Positions 54,945 to 64,000 of a DNA stretch of 64,000 nucleotides are shown here, in pieces. The translations under genes were made by a program, and so were the position numbers. Each line of letters starts with the position of its first letter. Position 1 is the first letter of the stretch. A model generated the notes under the pieces. The model was not told the origin of the DNA. It made no database searches and saw only the letters and a list, made by a program, of their open reading frames with translations. The stretch is taken from the NCBI GenBank assembly GCA_030272155.1, contig CP126191.1:7772501-7836500 (forward strand), written 5' to 3'. This DNA comes from Tetradesmus obliquus. Lineage: Eukaryota; Chlorophyta; Chlorophyceae; Sphaeropleales; Scenedesmaceae.

Positions 54945-56307
54945 TCACTTGCCAAGCTGCTTCTGGTTAGCCCTGAGCACGCTGCCTGGGCTGGGATATG
55001 GCCGCTGCTGAAACAGGGGCCCGCCCGCTGTCGTGTCGGCTGCGCTTGGCTGAGCTCCCTCCAGCCCTGTGCTCCATCCGCCGCGTGGGGCATCAGAGTA
55101 AGCAGACTGCACGCAGCATGAAACATCGTAAAGCAGCAGTCAAGCAACCCAGATATGTCCTGAGAGCCAGATCTTTCAAGCTTTGCCTGTCCTGCAAGGC
55201 CAGGCCAGGCAACTCAACGCAATGCACGGCACGCCATCTTGTGGTACATCAGCGTAGCACATCCTTGCACTGGACTGCTGTTTGCACTTTGTCCAACTAT
55301 CAGTGATTAGTAGCACAATCAATCGCCACCTCAGCAAAAACTGCTGCGCTTCGGCGCTGTGTCAGGCCTGCCTCGCTTTCTTGCAAGCCAACAATTCCCC
55401 TTGCATTCCTGCAAGAAAGGTTTGACATACAGATCAGCATCTGCATCTGCCAGCTCACCGGGTCCATGGGGTCCAGCTCATCCCGCTCCTTGGCGCGGCT
55501 CCTGCCCTGCCTCGCCAGCGCAGCGTTGCGCGCCGCCTGCCGCTCAGCAATCTGCTCCTGGCGGCTCTTGCGCGGGCCCCGCGCTTCATCATCATCCGCA
55601 ACATCAGGCGCTGCATTCACCACAGGCCGCCGCTGCGCCGGTGCTGCTAGGTGCGCGGTGACTGCTGCAGCTGCCCCTATGCCTGTACTGCCAGCAGCAG
55701 TGTTGACAGCAAAGGGCCCAACATCCCTGTAATAGCCCAGGCCTGAAGCATCCTGCTTGAACACGTAGCCTGGTTTGGCACCCTCAAATGCAGCAGCAGG
55801 AATGAAGGCTGCTGCACTTGCTGCTGCTGCAGCTGGCGGTGCTGCGCCTGCAGCTGTGGGGCGCTCCCACTGTGTCAGGCCCAGCTGCGCGTTGCAGTAG
55901 TACCTGCAAGGCACGCCGCAGCACATGTTATCACAACACACCAGCTTCACATCTGGACCGTGAGCTTTTATGAATAGGACATCAGCCACATGGCACAGCC
56001 AACGTCCACATCAGACTGGCTGTTTTCGTGATGATGCACACAACACGCATGCACAGGCGTACATGACGCAGCAGCAATCTCCAGCGTGGCGCACAGCTGG
56101 AAAGCAGCATCACAACAGGGCTGTGACACTCACTTAACGCCGCTATTTGGGTCCACTGCCTCCACCCAGCCGGCCGGCAGTGCTGCTGCAGGCCGCTCCC
56201 AGGTGCGCTCCCCAGTGGCCGGGTTGAAGTAATATACGCGGCTGTACGTGGGATCCACAGCAGCATGCCAGCCAGCTGGCAGATCAGGCTGTGGCCCCAG
56301 CGGCTGC

Positions 56308-56345
<38 letters not shown>

Positions 56346-58147
56346 GGGTGCTGCAGCTGCCACTGCAGCAGGTTCTGGTGCTGCTGCGGGGGCTGCAGCA
56401 GGCTCTGCAGCAGCTGGCGCTGCAGCAGCAGCGCTGCTGCTGTCATCATCAGCCTTGATTATGCCCCGCTTGATGAGGCGGGCTCTCAGTGCGGGTGGCA
56501 GGTTCTTGTAAGCATCGGCCCCAGCAGCGCCGTCAGCACCACCTGCTGCTGCAGCAGCAGCCGGCTGCTGCTGAAGCTTGTCAGGCTCTGTGCCAGGGGC
56601 ATGCTCCTCGGCATCATCATCATCACCAGCAGCAGCAGCAGCAGCCTGAGGTGCAGCAGCAGGAGCAACTTTGATGACAGGCGCAGCAGCGTATGAGGGC
56701 CGCCGAGCTGGAGCTGCTGCTGCAGCGCCACTTGCTGCTGCCGCACCGCCTGCTGCTGCTCCTCCATTTGCAGCTGCGGCAGCAGCAGCATATGCTGCAG
56801 CTGGGTCTACTGTGGTGCCTCTGTACTGCTCATACCCTTGGTACCCGCTGTACTCATGGCCGCTGTAGCCGCCGCTATAATAGCCCTGCTGCTGCTGCAT
56901 GTATGCTTGAGGGTCGTGTCCATAACCTGCTGCTGCTGTATGCTCATGCTGCTGCATGTGCTGCTGCTGCTGCATGCCGGGTGGCCCTGGAGGCACCAGC
57001 CCGCCCTGCTGTGGTGGCCCAGGAGGCTTGCCAGGCGGCCCAGGAGGAGCACGCGGAGGCCCAGGGGGCCCTGGCGGCCGCTGCTGCTGCTGCTGCTGTG
57101 GTTGCCCCTGTCCTGCCTGCTGCTTGCTGGCTATGGCAGACATGACTGCGCTAGGAGGCATGTAGTTGCTCCAGTCGCCGGCCCCCGCAGCGCCAGGCCG
57201 CTGCTGCTGCCGCTGCTGCTCCTGCTGGCTGCTGCCGCTGCCAGGTGGGCCTGGCAGTGCTGGCATGCTGCTGCTGCTGGCCGCTGGAGCGCTGCTGTGC
57301 AGGCCGCTGCTCATTTTCAGCAGCTTCTCCTGTGGTCAGCATGGTGCATGCAGAACACAGAAAGACATATGTTAAGGTACACACCACCATGTGCCGCTGC
57401 TGACAAAGGGCCATTTGTTGAGTGCAAGCTAGTCATTTAGGCTGCAGCGAGCCAGTGCTGTGCATCTTGCTGGCCTCTATAGCCCTTGAAGCCTGCTGCC
57501 TTGAGGCATGGCGACCTGCACTGATGCGCTGAGACCCCGACTGCCACTGCTAGATCCACATGCCAGCTGCCGCCTGTCAGCTTTCTGCCACACCTTCATT
57601 TGTGCCAGGCTCTCTCCTGTGCCTTGAGCCTCCTCTGGCTCATTCCTCTTTTGGCCACTGCAGGCGATGCAGAAAAAGCACAGCTCAAGAACAGCACACG
57701 AGAACCACAGAAGCCTGTACTCATTGTAAGGCATGTGATGCTTTAGCTTCAGCTCACTGCGTGCGGCATGCAGTAACATAGCATTGCATCCACACACATC
57801 ATATAGCAGTGCTGGCCAGCAGATAGTGAGCACCAGCATCACATCCACGACTCTTGTTCATGATGCCCCCACCTGGTTCGTGCCAGCTGCTGCCGCATGT
57901 CTTCCTCCTGCTGCTGCAGCATCGCCCGGTTGGCCTGCTCCTCCAGTGCTGCTGCCTCCTCTGGATCAAGCGCTGGCTGAGCAGCAGGCCTGCTGCCGGG
58001 TGCAGCAGCTGCGCTTGCAGGAGGCCCTGGGGGAGGCCCAGGGGGGCCAGGTGGGGGCCCAGGGGGTCCAGGGGGCCGTGGCCCGGAGCCACCTGCTGAC
58101 AGCCACGCTGGCAGTGTGGCCCCACGGCCCCTGCCCATGCCAGACAT
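54945..58147 (-). CDS. PQBP1: Polyglutamine-binding protein 1 homologue (spliceosomal WW protein)
   Basis: Nuclear splicing factor that binds U5-15kD (Dim1) through its C-terminal peptide. Five exons on the minus strand: 58147-57873, 57657-57594, 57329-56134, 55903-55459, 55106-54945; phases match, 713 residues. The N-terminus is [20 protein letters not shown] followed by a Pro/Gly tract. Exon 3 is a long Gln/Gly/Pro/Ala-rich region with Tyr-Gly repeats. Two tandem WW domains follow at about 460-530: [20 protein letters not shown]...TWERP and [20 protein letters not shown]...TQWERP. The second is split by intron 3. Then come a basic segment ([17 protein letters not shown]) and DELDPMDP. The last exon reads [51 protein letters not shown]. 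This is an almost complete match to the human PQBP1 C-terminus with its U5-15kD-binding YPSPGxVL. The protein is more than twice the human length, and human PQBP1 has one WW. Confidence 0.93.
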
Positions 58148-58590
58148 GTTTCCTCTGCTGCTACTGGTACCACAGCACTGGCGGGCTGCCGCTGTTTTCT
58201 GGCGGATCTACGCCTCCTGACACTGAAGTATGCAAACGAATCTTCTATTTGCGAGTTTTCATACGAACTTACTGCTGCGGGTCACCTGTCAAAGACCTTC
58301 GCTTGACCTGGCCAGATGCAACCCGCCAGGGTCCCAATTGGACACGCAGGCTGATCCTTTGCAGCAACCTCTATAAATTTAAAGTGGATTACCCGCGCGT
58401 GTGATGGATCCCACAGAGAGAAGGCGTATCGGCGCCATAACACGGTCACACTGGTACAAAACTGCTGCTGCTGCTCCTCCGCTAAAGGTGCAGCTTTTAC
58501 GCCAAGATTCTTGTAGCTGAGCAGAGAGGCTATTGTATTGGGGAAGGTTGCCATCCCAAGGCTGCCTGCACCTGCACCTCATCCAGCCTG
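58148..58590. promoter_or_regulatory. Divergent promoter region between PQBP1 and translin
   Basis: 443 bp between two outward start codons. A tataaatttaaa stretch at about 58372-58383 is a TATA-like element, but at about 210-220 bp from either ATG its assignment is open. Confidence 0.4.
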
Positions 58591-58986
58591 ATGCGCTCTC
58601 TGCTGTCGTGTGTCACCAGGCACAGCTTACTCACTGCCCAAAGTGTTGTGCAGCAAAGCTTGCAGAGCCACAGACACGCCTCGGGCGCCTTCAGCAGGAC
58701 ACTCATGCAGGCCGTGAAGAAGCAGCGCACTGAGGACGTAAGCGTTAAAGCCTGCCTGGTTCAGCCATCAGCCTGCTATGAGGCCATGCAGGGTACTGCC
58801 CCGCTCTGCCAGGCTTGTGGTGTCATTGGCTTGAAGCAGCAGGGGCATGCAAGCAGCGTAACCATGCTCAGAGCTGCCCATGCGTCAAATGTTCACTGCG
58901 CTGCAGGCTGCTGCTGCGTCAGGCCCTGTCCTGGACCAAGAGTGAGTCCACTGGCTCACGCATGGACAGCCTCTCATTGCTGCCTT

Positions 58987-59077
<91 letters not shown>

Positions 59078-61152
59078 TTTGGTCTGCTGAATCTGCCTGT
59101 GGAAGCAGCAGAAGTAGCAGCCTCGCCTCCTCACAGGCTGGTTGTTCTGCAGGGACTGGCAGTCCCTCCAAGGGTACCTGCAGACGTACGATGAGCAGCG
59201 GGAGTCTGTCATCAAGCGCTCAAGAGGTGGGAAAGTGATGGGACATCAACTGATCATACACCTTGTACGCCTGTATTAATGGTCAGACGCTTTAGGGATG
59301 CGTGTACTCGCCTGTAAAAGGCTAGCAGCTGTCATGAAAGCCATGGCGTGTGCGCTTGCAGGCGTTGTAGTAGGCAGTTGTGGCCCTGCAGGACTGCCTG
59401 TGTGACTGCAAAACCGAGTGGGTTGTGCACTGCAGATGCGCAGAAGCTGGCAAAGCAGGCCATCTACTCGTTGCACTGGGGAGACTACAGCCGTGCAGAG
59501 GAGCAGCTAGCAAGCGTAGGTGGGCAACTTGCCAAGTAGGCAGCTGCTGGTACCCGCTGCCTGCTGCCGCAGCTGACACCATGCCATGCCCGCAGCAGCT
59601 GATTGCTGTGGCAACGTATGTATGGCATGATTGCTTGTGCATTTTGAACACCAGTAGGTGCAGCAATGTCTTTGTCTTGCAGCACAGCTTACGTGCTGCC
59701 AACCGCCCGTCCTGCAGAGAAAGTGGCGAGGGAGCTGCTGCCCATCATAGAGAAGGAGCCCACGCTGCGCTACGGGTGAGCACAGCACACATCTGCCAGC
59801 TTGCTGCGACCAGCTGAACGCCCTGAGTATCTGCACACTGCACACACCACACATCGTGGCAAGCCCCTGACGTGCAATTGCCCACGATGATGGCATTTGC
59901 TGTTTTCAATGCTCTAAGGTATGCTGTACACGCACACGGCTGCTGGTTTGCTGTGCTATGCAGGAGCTACGCTGCCGTGATGGAGGAGTATGCCGAGGCT
60001 GCCATCTTCAAGGTGTTCCTCACTGAGGGCCGCATGCTCAAGGCCAGCGAGCTGCGGGAGCTGGTGCAGGTGGAGGAGTGAGCGCAAGCAGCAACGGCAG
60101 CGTGCCTATATTTAAGACTAGTTTGATTTCAATGGGTGCATGAATGCAAGCAGCACCATGCAGCTTGAAAGTGGGTTTGCATGCTGCGTCCGTTGGGTCA
60201 TGTCTCGTGCCTGGCATGTGCTCCCTTTCACTGCTGCGTTGGTTCATCAACAATGGTGCTGTTGCCTGTGTTTACTTCAAGCCACACATATTCTACTCAT
60301 ACAAATTGATGTGCGCAACCGCGGCTGCCGCCAGGTACCTGGGTGGCGTGCTGGACTTCACCGGGGAGCTCAACAGGCACGCCGTGGCCTGCGCCACGCG
60401 GCGTGACGTGGCCGCTGTGTCGCGCTGCCGGGAGATTGTGGACGCACTGATGGGCCAGTTCCTGCAGTTTGGTGAGCAGCGTGGATTGCAAAAGCAGCGC
60501 ATAAACAAGCAGTCAGAAACGTTCCATGAAAACTGCCTATTAAAGCTGCTCAAAAGCAGCCTTGGTGGAATATTTAGCTAACCCTGCTGAGCTTTCATGC
60601 CAGGCAATATTCGCGGTGACTGCCTGGTTGGCATGGAGTGTGCGCTACGCATCCCACAGCAGGCAGTAGTTGCGGATGAACATGGCCTTGGGATGAAGTT
60701 GTGTGGGCAGCGTTGCCTAGTTCGTGATGTAGACGCCCTGCTGCTGGCACCGCTGCTGCTGCTGTTGCTGCAGACTTGCGCAACGGCGCCCTGCGCAAGA
60801 AGTTTGATTCGCTCAAGTACACACTGAAGAAGCTTGAGGTGGGCTGGCTGGGCTTAGCATCCGTGATTATTGGCACTTGTTTGCTGTGTGTGCTATCCGA
60901 CCGCAGCGCCAATGACGGCCTGCCGTGTGCTGTTAGTGCATTTTGTAGCCAGGACGCCTTTTGCAGTGTTATCGACCCTGCCTTATTTCACGGCTGTGTG
61001 CTAAAACGGCACGCTGCCTGCGCCTGCGCTGCCTGCTGCTGCAGAGCATGCTGTACGAGCTGTCGCTGGCAGAGGCCACCGGCATGAAGAGTCGGAACGC
61101 AGAACCAGACGAGTCGGAGGGCATGGACACCGGCAACGCCACCGCAGACTAG
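58591..61152 (+). CDS. TSN: Translin (TSN), first junction unresolved
   Basis: Octameric ssDNA/RNA-binding protein; with TRAX forms the C3PO endoribonuclease. Exons: 58591-58737 (N-terminal, organelle-like: MRSLLSCVTRHSLLTAQSVV), 59153-59226, 59436-59535, 59683-59775, 59964-60077, 60335-60471, 60774-60838, 61045-61152. Phases match from the second exon to the stop. Family blocks: DWQSLQGYLQTYDEQRESVI, DAQKLAKQAIYSLHWGDYSR, AYVLPTARPAEKVARELLPI, SYAAVMEEYAEAAIFKVFL, YLGGVLDFTGELNRHAV, RCREIVDALMGQFLQFDLRN and ALRKKFDSLKYTLKKLE. The end is acidic. The exon 1 to exon 2 joint is two bases out of phase as drawn. Either exon 2 starts earlier (59118 or 59121), a small exon is missing, or the first exon is wrong. 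A 27-unit CAG run lies in this first intron. Confidence 0.8.
58993..59073 (+). repeat. Perfect (CAG)27 trinucleotide repeat
   Basis: 81 bp of uninterrupted CAG, the longest pure triplet run in the window, in the first intron of translin about 80 bp before exon 2. It keeps one frame open as poly-Gln and may be length-variable. Confidence 0.95.
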
Positions 61153-62091
61153 TCATGCGAGCGTGCAGTGGCTCTACCACAGTACTCGCAGACAGGTACC
61201 ACTGCTGTGTGAGTGCAGCCGTATTGGCAGCCACCACTTGCTTCCAAATCACCTGGAGGCTGATTGCAGGAAGCAACACATGTTCGGCAAAGCACTCGTG
61301 TTGGGCATGACAAGCCAGCCTGATGATCATGCCGATGGCTGAGGTACATCTGGGGTTGCAAAGCAGAGCCGGCTCCAGCTCATGCTGCCAGCGGGTGGCT
61401 CTATGCCGCTCGGCAGCAGCCAGCATGGAACCTGTGGTGTTGTGCCGCAGCTGTGGTGCAGGCCAGCTGAGCAGCTGGCGGCCAACAAGCGGTACAGCTG
61501 GCGTGTCGCCGCTGCCTGCTTTGCTTGAATGTAATGCGGCACACAAAGATGCTGCAAAGGGTAAACCGTCAAGTGCTTTTCAGGCATCCACGTGCATGAG
61601 CGTACTGGGTGCTGTGCGCTTCAAGCGAACAATCAAGTTGCCGCCAGCAGCGCTGCCTTGGAGCGGCGGCCCTGGCGATGCTGTGCTCAGCAGATTATGC
61701 TAGCTGCGGCCCATACTCTGTGACTTGGGTGATGACGACGCTATGTCTGCCATGTTTGGCCTCAGGCAAGTGGGTGCCCGTTGTCGCACTTGACTGGATC
61801 TGACCAGACGCACCAGTGTCATGGGCATTTCAAAATGCGCGGCAAGTTGCAGTCACCGTGAACGGTAGCCTCGAGCCACCCTGTGTGTTTCAAATCAATC
61901 AAATATTAAATCAATGCACAAATCTGACTGCTGTGTGAACGTTTGACGCAAAGGCAGCGCAGTGAGGCTTGGTGCCGCTCAGTCGTTGGCTCTTGAATTG
62001 CTACGCATTCGTTTAAATGTTTATTGTGATGGTTTGAAAACGTTGCAACAGCCGTACTGCGTCAAGTGGGCTTGAACCGCGTTGTCGCAGT
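61153..62091. other. Intergenic between translin and ORC1, no gene seen
   Basis: 939 bp. TGTAA at 61530-61534 is a candidate polyadenylation signal for translin. The ORF at 61323-61703 has no recognisable features. The last 200 bp are AT-richer, as expected for the ORC1 promoter. Confidence 0.4.
61530..61534 (+). terminator. TGTAA candidate polyadenylation signal of translin
   Basis: TGTAA about 380 bp after the stop codon. Confidence 0.35.
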
Positions 62092-63988
62092 ATGCTGGAT
62101 ACAGGTATCACAACTGGCCGAACGGCCAGGACTCCGAAGCATGCTGCTGTAGCTGGCAACCATTCTTCAAAGACGTTTAGACGTCACAGGGATAGCGACG
62201 ACGACCTTTCGGACGACGACCAGAACATGCACAGGCCTGCAGGTATGCTGCTGCTGTAAACCCATCAGCCAGCAGCATAGTTTCGCATGCTGCGTAGCAT
62301 TACATGTGAAGGGCGCTTGACCATTCTCTGAATGTATGAATTTGTACGATGGCTGTTCAAGTTGGCTTGTCCTTGGAACATGCAACCTGTGCTGTTGCCT
62401 GCAGGAACTCCTTCCACTCGCCCCCGCCAAGGCAGCCATGCGGTCAAGGACCAACAGCAAGGCAGCAAACAGGAGGCAGCAGGCAGACGACAGACTAGAC
62501 AACGTGCAAGCCCACAGCAGGGGCAGCCTGACGTGATCATGATAGATAGCAGCAGCGATGAAGATGAGGCAATTGCAGCAGCACCAGTGGTGCAGCGGCG
62601 ACGCGGCAGGCCCTCAAAAGCAGCAGCAGCAGTAGTGGCAGCAGCAACACCTTCAAGGCAGCTAGCCAGTAGTGACAGTGAGCAGGATGCAGGTAGCAGC
62701 AGTGACGAAGATGAGTTCAACACAGCCAGCGAAGAGGACGAAGACGTGAGTGGTGCAGCAGGTGATGCAGCAGCAGCAGCAGCAGCAAGCTCAGATGATC
62801 AAGAGCTAAGCAGCGAGGCAGAAGAAGGCAGTGGTGCTGCTGCAGACAGCAGCAGTGAGGAAGAGCCGTTCGAGTTGGCACGTGGAAGCATGCGTGGCAG
62901 TAGACGCTCAGCAGGAGCAGCAGCAGCAGGCAATAGCACAACACCCAAGGCAGCAGCTACTACACCACAGCACAGCAGGCGTAGGGCAGCAACAGCTGAA
63001 GCAGCTGCAACACCGCGAAGCACACGGCGCGGGCCTGCAGCAGCAGCAGCAGCAGAGGCAGCCACCCCTCGCAGCAGCAGGCGCGCAGCACCAGCCACTC
63101 CGTCTGGCAGGCCTGTACGCAGCTGCACCAAAGCACCAGCAGCGCAGCCCAGCTTAGCCACCCCACTGGCAAAGCTCTCGTTACGGTCAGCATCCACCCC
63201 ACAGCCTTCAGCAGGCAAGCAGCTGCGCGGCACGGCCGCTGCTGCAGCACCCAGCAACAGCAAGACGCAGCGGCAGCGCGGTGGCAGCAGCAGCAGCGGT
63301 GGCGCCAGCTCGAGCAGACATGCAGCTGTAGGTGCTGTGCTGCCGAGTGTGGAGGTTGATGGCGAGGTGTTTGGGCCAGGCGATGACGTGTACCTCGCAC
63401 TGGATGAGTTTGACAATGACGAGGAGGAAGAAGAGGCGTGCGAGGTGCGGCTGGTAGCAACTAGAGCTGATGCTTTGACTTAAAGCATGCGATCCTGCAG
63501 TCGTCCACGTTTGTTGGGCAAACAGAGTCTCCTGCAAGCGCATGTGAGTGCCTTGTGGCAATTTTTTGCTGGTATACAATACGCAGGCCTGCCTTGTTGC
63601 ACCTTTCCTGCAAGCGCCCGTGCGCCCGCGCAGCGCGTGCCAACATCCCTCCAGCTGCTGCCTCACCCACCACGTTGTGCTGCAAAATACCGTACACCCT
63701 TTCCACTTGTTCACGCCAGGTCTGCGGCTCCAGCAGCAGCAAGCGCGGCAACGCCATCCTGGAGTGCAGCACCTGCCTGCGCGGCTTCCACCTGCGCTGC
63801 CTGATGCCGCGCCTCAAGGCAGTGCCGGACGGCGACTGGCTGTGCGCAGACTGCAACGCTGGCCGCGTGCCGCCGCCGCCAAACAAGCTCGTGACGCGCT
63901 GGCAGAAGCTGCTGTATGGCAAGGAGCAGCTGGCGCTGGTGCATGTGCTGGGCTGCGTGCGGGGCAAGGCGCCCAACGGCACAGAAGA
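62092..63988 (+). CDS. ORC1: Origin recognition complex subunit 1, plant type with PHD finger (partial, continues right)
   Basis: ORC1 marks replication origins and loads MCM; plant ORC1 carries a PHD finger within its BAH region that reads histone H3. Three exons visible: 62092-62242, 62405-63444, 63720-63988, phases 1, 0, 2, with a GTGAGT donor at 63989. The 486 residues seen start MLDTGITTGRTARTPKHAAV. A long disordered region follows with acidic Ser clusters (DSSSDEDEA, FNTASEEDED) and RRGRPSK-type AT-hook/basic repeats plus TPxxSRR phosphosite-like units. The BAH start is recognisable in VEVDGEVFGPGDDVYLALDE. The PHD finger shows CEVC, LECSTC, GFHLRC and WLCADC; the first CxxC spans the exon 2/3 junction. 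Then NKLVTRWQKLLYGKEQLALV continues as in plant ORC1. The AAA+ ATPase domain lies beyond the window. Another PHD-BAH protein is a less likely alternative. Confidence 0.8.
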
Positions 63989-64000
63989 GTGAGTTTTTAG

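Noticed and set aside
58591-59238. Read-through ORF including poly-Gln
   Set aside because: After the CAG run it enters the translin exon in the wrong frame, so it is not the translin N-terminus.
61323-61703. 126-codon ORF between translin and ORC1
   Set aside because: No motif; it lies in the likely 3'UTR of translin.
1-64000. tRNA or rRNA genes
   Set aside because: Scanned for GGTTCRA-type T-loops with matching stems; isolated matches lacked the rest of the cloverleaf.

Overview
Eukaryotic nuclear DNA from a green alga, most likely Chlorophyceae (Chlamydomonadales or Sphaeropleales). The evidence is spliced genes with GT-AG introns of roughly 60-800 bp, coding and intronic CAG/CTG triplet runs, TGTAA motifs downstream of stop codons, plant-type proteins (ALDH12, peptidyl-serine galactosyltransferase with Ser-Pro-rich tracts, DUF1995, PHD-containing ORC1), and two ciliary dynein light chains that imply a flagellated stage. 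The species cannot be named from the sequence alone. I rebuilt gene models by hand; splice phases agree throughout except at one translin junction.

Layout. 1-1.5 kb: N-terminal exons of midasin (-), running off the left edge. 2.2-4.6 kb: lunapark-like ER protein (+). 5.3-6.6 kb: intronless quinone-oxidoreductase-type MDR (+). 7.1-9.1 kb: plastid DUF1995 protein (+). 10.3-14.7 kb: delta-1-pyrroline-5-carboxylate dehydrogenase, 9 exons (-). 15.9-21.0 kb: peptidyl-serine alpha-galactosyltransferase, 10 exons (+). 22.0-25.1 kb: ribosomal stalk protein P0 (+). 26.0-27.4 kb: aftiphilin/synergin-like clathrin-adaptor protein (-). 29.0-30.7 kb: head-to-head dynein light chains DYNLT2B (-) and DNAL4 (+). 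31.7-32.4 kb: unrecognised short gene (-). 32.5-37.1 kb: protein kinase with a very large activation-loop insertion and a C-terminal CaaX box (+). 37.1-40.0 kb: no recognisable gene. 40.0-40.3 kb: small one-TM protein (-). 41.3-45.4 kb: TBL1/HOS15 LisH-WD40 corepressor (-). 46.4-49.4 and 50.8-54.0 kb: two intronless tandem paralogues of a large armadillo-like family I do not recognise (-). 54.9-58.1 kb: PQBP1 (-). 58.6-61.2 kb: translin (+). 62.1-64.0 kb: 5' half of ORC1 with a PHD finger (+), running off the right edge.

The genes do not form one pathway. Most are housekeeping: ribosome assembly, ribosomal stalk, spliceosome, replication origin, proline catabolism and trafficking. The most interesting points are the ARM-like paralogue pair with its conserved C-terminal module, the kinase with about 357 residues between DFG and APE, the divergent dynein light-chain pair, a lunapark without its zinc ribbon, partial exon duplications in three separate genes, and CTG tracts sitting directly upstream of many 3' splice sites.
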